Source of the DNA: Trichoplax adhaerens
Lineage: Eukaryota; Placozoa; Uniplacotomia; Trichoplacea; Trichoplacidae
Direction of reading: 5' to 3'
NCBI RefSeq assembly: GCF_000150275.1
Contig: NW_002060943.1
Location: 10,435,064-10,499,063 of the forward strand
DNA length: 64,000 nucleotides
The position numbers were made by a program, and so were the translations under genes. Positions within the stretch are counted from its first letter, which is position 1. Each line of letters opens with the position of its first letter. Under the pieces are notes generated by a model, which was given only the letters and a program-made list of their open reading frames with translations, did no database searches and was not told the DNA's origin. Of this stretch, positions 58,001 through 64,000 are shown piece after piece.

Positions 58001-59251
58001 ACTTCCTTTCATATCACCGCCAAGGTCATTTACTAGCAGACATAATAGAAACATGGAAAAATGCGTAGCGATTACTGTATAGTATATCGCTTATTATTCG
58101 GTAAATAAAATTTGAAATTATAGCTTATAAATCCCTGTAAGGTATAACTAAATCTGCGAGTAATTTACTAACATTTTATTTAATTAAAATCAAGTTAATT
58201 TAAATTGATTTTAGACTATTAAATATAAGCGTATATCATGTATTCTAAACAATATTATGTCTTTGGTTAACGAATAAACAACCCTGACACTATATTTGAT
58301 GATGTAAAACTGATGAACGATAAAATGCTGCAAATAAGGTGTTACAGAATATTACATCAGGCCTACCTACGACAGATGCTCCTCTAGAAGCAAATTGTAA
58401 GGCATATTCACGACCGAGGCCTGTAAAATTTGCAAAATTAACATTGCAGAGTTAAATTACTGAGTTTTTGGCTTGAATTATGAAATTACTGACTATAACA
58501 GTACGAGTTTCTAGGATATTGTTCTACAGTATATGCTATACGCTAAGACTTACAGCAAGAAAGCACTCATATTTTAGACTGTAATATTGATGTTAAACTA
58601 CCACGCTATCATACCTGTATACTAATTTTACAGCAAGAAGCGACGATTTAAGAATAATACTTGGCATAATAACTATCTATGACTATACCGTGAAATTAAT
58701 TAATAGACGGTGTATACGTCATAAACGTAGTAGTTTTGTATTCTAGTAATAACATGATAGTAATTACTGTTATCATTTGCTACGTACAGTATTCATTAAT
58801 TACTAATCGAAGCATCCGTTGCTTCTACTATTCTACGAGTCTACTGTATCCATGTAGAACATCTAAGATATATCCATTGCTTCTACTATATGAGCATACA
58901 CGTATCGATGCATAACATGTGAGATTACAGTAGAAAAGTCACTCCATGTTCATACACGTATGCACATTATTTATTGCACAGTACGCGTACAGAACTGCAT
59001 TAGCATTTTGATATGTTCGACTTTTTCTACATCTTTAAGCCATTATTAAGTTTAATCATGGAGAGGATCAAGAGTGATGGTTATGGCAAAGCTTGGTATA
59101 ACATCGAACTGATATTTTTCTCTTTAGCTCCATTACGATAGGAAATTGACACTCATTTTTACATAGCGGTATTGCAATAAAATAACTTGTGTGCTGTACC
59201 TCTACCGGCTCCAGTAACGACAACAACTCTTCCATCATATCTCAGTTCCAT
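52025..59251 (-). CDS. HSD17B4: Peroxisomal multifunctional enzyme type 2 (HSD17B4/MFE-2)
   Basis: Carries out the second and third steps of peroxisomal beta-oxidation (2-enoyl-CoA hydratase 2 and D-3-hydroxyacyl-CoA dehydrogenase), plus a lipid-binding SCP2 domain. Start ATG at 59251: [17 protein letters not shown], then [18 protein letters not shown] (about 58.4 kb) and [13 protein letters not shown] (58.0 kb) form the NAD site. INNAG (57.4 kb), [15 protein letters not shown] (about 57.05 kb), [18 protein letters not shown] and AKLAVVGL give the catalytic Ser-Tyr-Lys. The hydratase part has [13 protein letters not shown] (54.65 kb), AGGFGGKR (54.3 kb) and [13 protein letters not shown] (53.7 kb, with its Asp and His). 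The SCP2 domain includes [18 protein letters not shown] (52.5 kb). The protein ends [19 protein letters not shown], a textbook SKL peroxisomal signal. There are about 24 small exons. The segment [15 protein letters not shown] departs from the usual TIAPNAGSR. Confidence 0.96.
57338..57379. repeat. Perfect 21-bp tandem duplication beside a splice donor
   Basis: The 21 bases at 57338-57358 are repeated exactly at 57359-57379, inside an HSD17B4 intron. They end just within the splice donor that follows the INNAG exon (exon edge at 57383). Confidence 0.9.
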
Positions 59252-59504
59252 GTCTTGATTGTATGCTATAACAAAACTAAAGATGTTTTACAAAATAATT
59301 CACCACATTAGCACATTACCTTAATTAAGTAATTGAATTAAACCGACTCGACTAATATCATTATTATGTAATAACCAGTTAGATTGAAAATTTGTAGAAT
59401 ACTCAGGCGAGATTATGGATTTATCTTTCGTAGCTGGCGTTATCCAACACACTGACGCTGAGTTCGTAGGATATCGACAGTGATCTCTACTGTAAAAGTA
59501 AACG

Positions 59505-59660
59505 TAAGGTACAGTACGTACAGTGTACATTGACTACGCCAGCCATGCAGTATTTACTCTACTGAACAGTATTATTTTTATTTTCTTTTTCAATCTCTAA
59601 AAAACCACCATACTGAACCATATTTACAGTAGAGTACAGTACAGTACATACTGTACATTA
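59505..59660. repeat. Palindromic pentamer repeat cluster 5
   Basis: A short GTACAGTACGTACAGTGTAC block near 59509-59528 and a CAGTA run at about 59628-59655. It lies 250-410 bp upstream of the HSD17B4 start codon. Further copies (GTACTGTACTGTATAC near 60020 and ACTACTGTACTGTACTTC near 60079) lie in the same flank. Confidence 0.75.
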
Positions 59661-59712
59661 CAGGGCGTCCGGACACATTTTATTTGGCTTTGTATGAAAA
59701 ATGTGTCCAGAT
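59660..59712. mobile_element. Possible mariner/Tc1-type MITE or solo terminal repeat
   Basis: The left arm CCGGACACATTTT pairs, with one mismatch, with AAAATGTGTCCAG at about 59698-59710, giving a roughly 50 bp hairpin. The left end TACAGGGCGTCCGGACACA (beginning near 59658) looks like a mariner-type inverted terminal repeat at a TA site. No transposase is present. The family assignment is tentative. Confidence 0.4.
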
Positions 59713-60779
59713 TTTTTTACACTCTTTTTTCCTCGTACTAAAGCTGTTAATCTAGTTTTTTGCTGATACCATTATCTAAATTCTAGAGTGTACAATACAG
59801 TATCTGCTCTGACCTATGACCTATGGCTGCAGCACAGCTACAGGGTGCTTGTGAGGTTGTAGAATGGATTCAGTAGTCTCTGATTCAGCCTGCAAAAACA
59901 CCAGCTGTGACTTGTCCGATGTCTAAGTACAGTGCAAGAAAATTTGAAATTATCCTCTGCTATACGAGTCAATTAATTACTATAAATTTCATGCAAGTCG
60001 TAAATACAGCATAAGTTGAAGTACTGTACTGTATACCTAGTATCTAGACTTAATTTTAGATACCGAAGTGATTGTACACTACTGTACTGTACTTCAACAA
60101 CATCATCGTATATAATTTACGTACGTGCAATATTCACGCATTGTTAAAATTTGGGCTACAATAATTAGTTTATTTATTTAACCTCTATTAACTAACTTAC
60201 ATAATTATAATCTGACCCTCATTATTATTAAACACGTTAGATGCTTAATAGTTAATAGTTCAGGTTTGTATATATGTTATATACGTTATATTAATTCTTG
60301 AAAGTTGTTACAATAAGTTAGCCTGTAACAGTATAGCATATATGTACAATGTTTTTACCGTCATGATGTAATACTCACAGCTAATGGCGTTATAACGTCT
60401 AAGTTAGTTAAGACTTTTACTGTTACTTTAGAACATAGTATACTACAGCACTTTTTTACAAAAGTGTATTTAAATTAACAGTATGATTAAAATACTTTGT
60501 TAACATCCAAAATAATAGGTAATATATATTATGGTATATTAGAAAACTAATTTAAAATAAAAATTATTGCGACATTAGTTGAATGAAATAATGCCATTAT
60601 GTTAAATAAAAGTTAACAATTCATATAACTTCATTTATAAATGTAATAGATGTTTACAAGTAGATACCAGATATGATCCTATATACATAAAAATATATTT
60701 ATATCGGCAGATCGATCCTTTGATATTAAAAACTCGTGAACTTGGAGGTCCGCTAATTGATAATCATTAATGATAATAA

Positions 60780-64000
<3,221 letters not shown>

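Larger units (their letters stand above)
59252..60779. promoter_or_regulatory. 5' flank of HSD17B4 and 3' flank of MBTPS1
   Basis: 1.5 kb upstream of HSD17B4 with palindromic repeats at about 59505-59660 and 60018-60095. A possible mariner-type terminal repeat lies next to them at 59660-59712. The open frame at 59321-59530 (-) does not splice sensibly into HSD17B4 and overlaps the repeat. Confidence 0.5.

Noticed and set aside
59321-59530. Possible upstream exon of HSD17B4 on the minus strand
   Set aside because: It ends in its own stop, overlaps the repeat cluster, and HSD17B4 already has a good ATG at 59251 matching the family N-terminus.

Overview
The window looks like nuclear DNA of an early-branching animal. 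It is strongly AT-rich, and most genes are cut into many short exons with GT-AG introns. The products are orthologues of animal chromatin, centrosome, peroxisome and Golgi proteins, with two intronless class A GPCRs. A placozoan (Trichoplax/Hoilungia type) fits the base composition, gene content and gene density best. That assignment is an inference; no rRNA or mitochondrial marker is present. No tRNA, rRNA, CRISPR array, prokaryotic operon or complete transposon was recognised.

Layout from left to right. An RPRD1A/B orthologue (-, 855-4596) faces a one-exon THEM4-like thioesterase (+, 6344-6925). A BRD7/BRD9 bromodomain protein (-, 7509-13443) faces CEP76 (+, 14789-17559). A gene-poor stretch of about 17 kb follows (17560-34268), broken only by two intronless class A GPCRs (-, 21970-23001 and 31607-32608). 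Then come a SLC47/MATE transporter (-, 34269 to about 40.3 kb) and an ANKRD11/12-type ankyrin protein (-, 42230-47155). The latter is head-to-head with a secreted C45-family acyltransferase/hydrolase related to insect Tan (+, 48565-51253). Last are HSD17B4, the peroxisomal multifunctional enzyme 2 (-, 52025-59251), and the C-terminal part of MBTPS1/site-1 protease (-, 60780 to the window edge).

These neighbours do not form one pathway. Two are chromatin or transcription regulators (RPRD1, BRD7/9), and ANKRD11/12-type proteins are also nuclear cofactors. Two act on acyl-CoA (HSD17B4, and probably the THEM4-like protein).

The most unusual structure is non-coding. Clusters of a pentanucleotide repeat, (TACTG)n and its reverse complement (CAGTA)n, are interleaved in both orientations to give nested palindromes around TACTGTACAGTA. 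The dense clusters lie in the 5' flanks of genes: all three head-to-head intergenic regions, the region upstream of HSD17B4 and, more sparsely, the region upstream of the MATE gene. The GPCR region has almost none. This may be a promoter-linked palindromic repeat family. All coordinates and repeat comparisons were made by eye.
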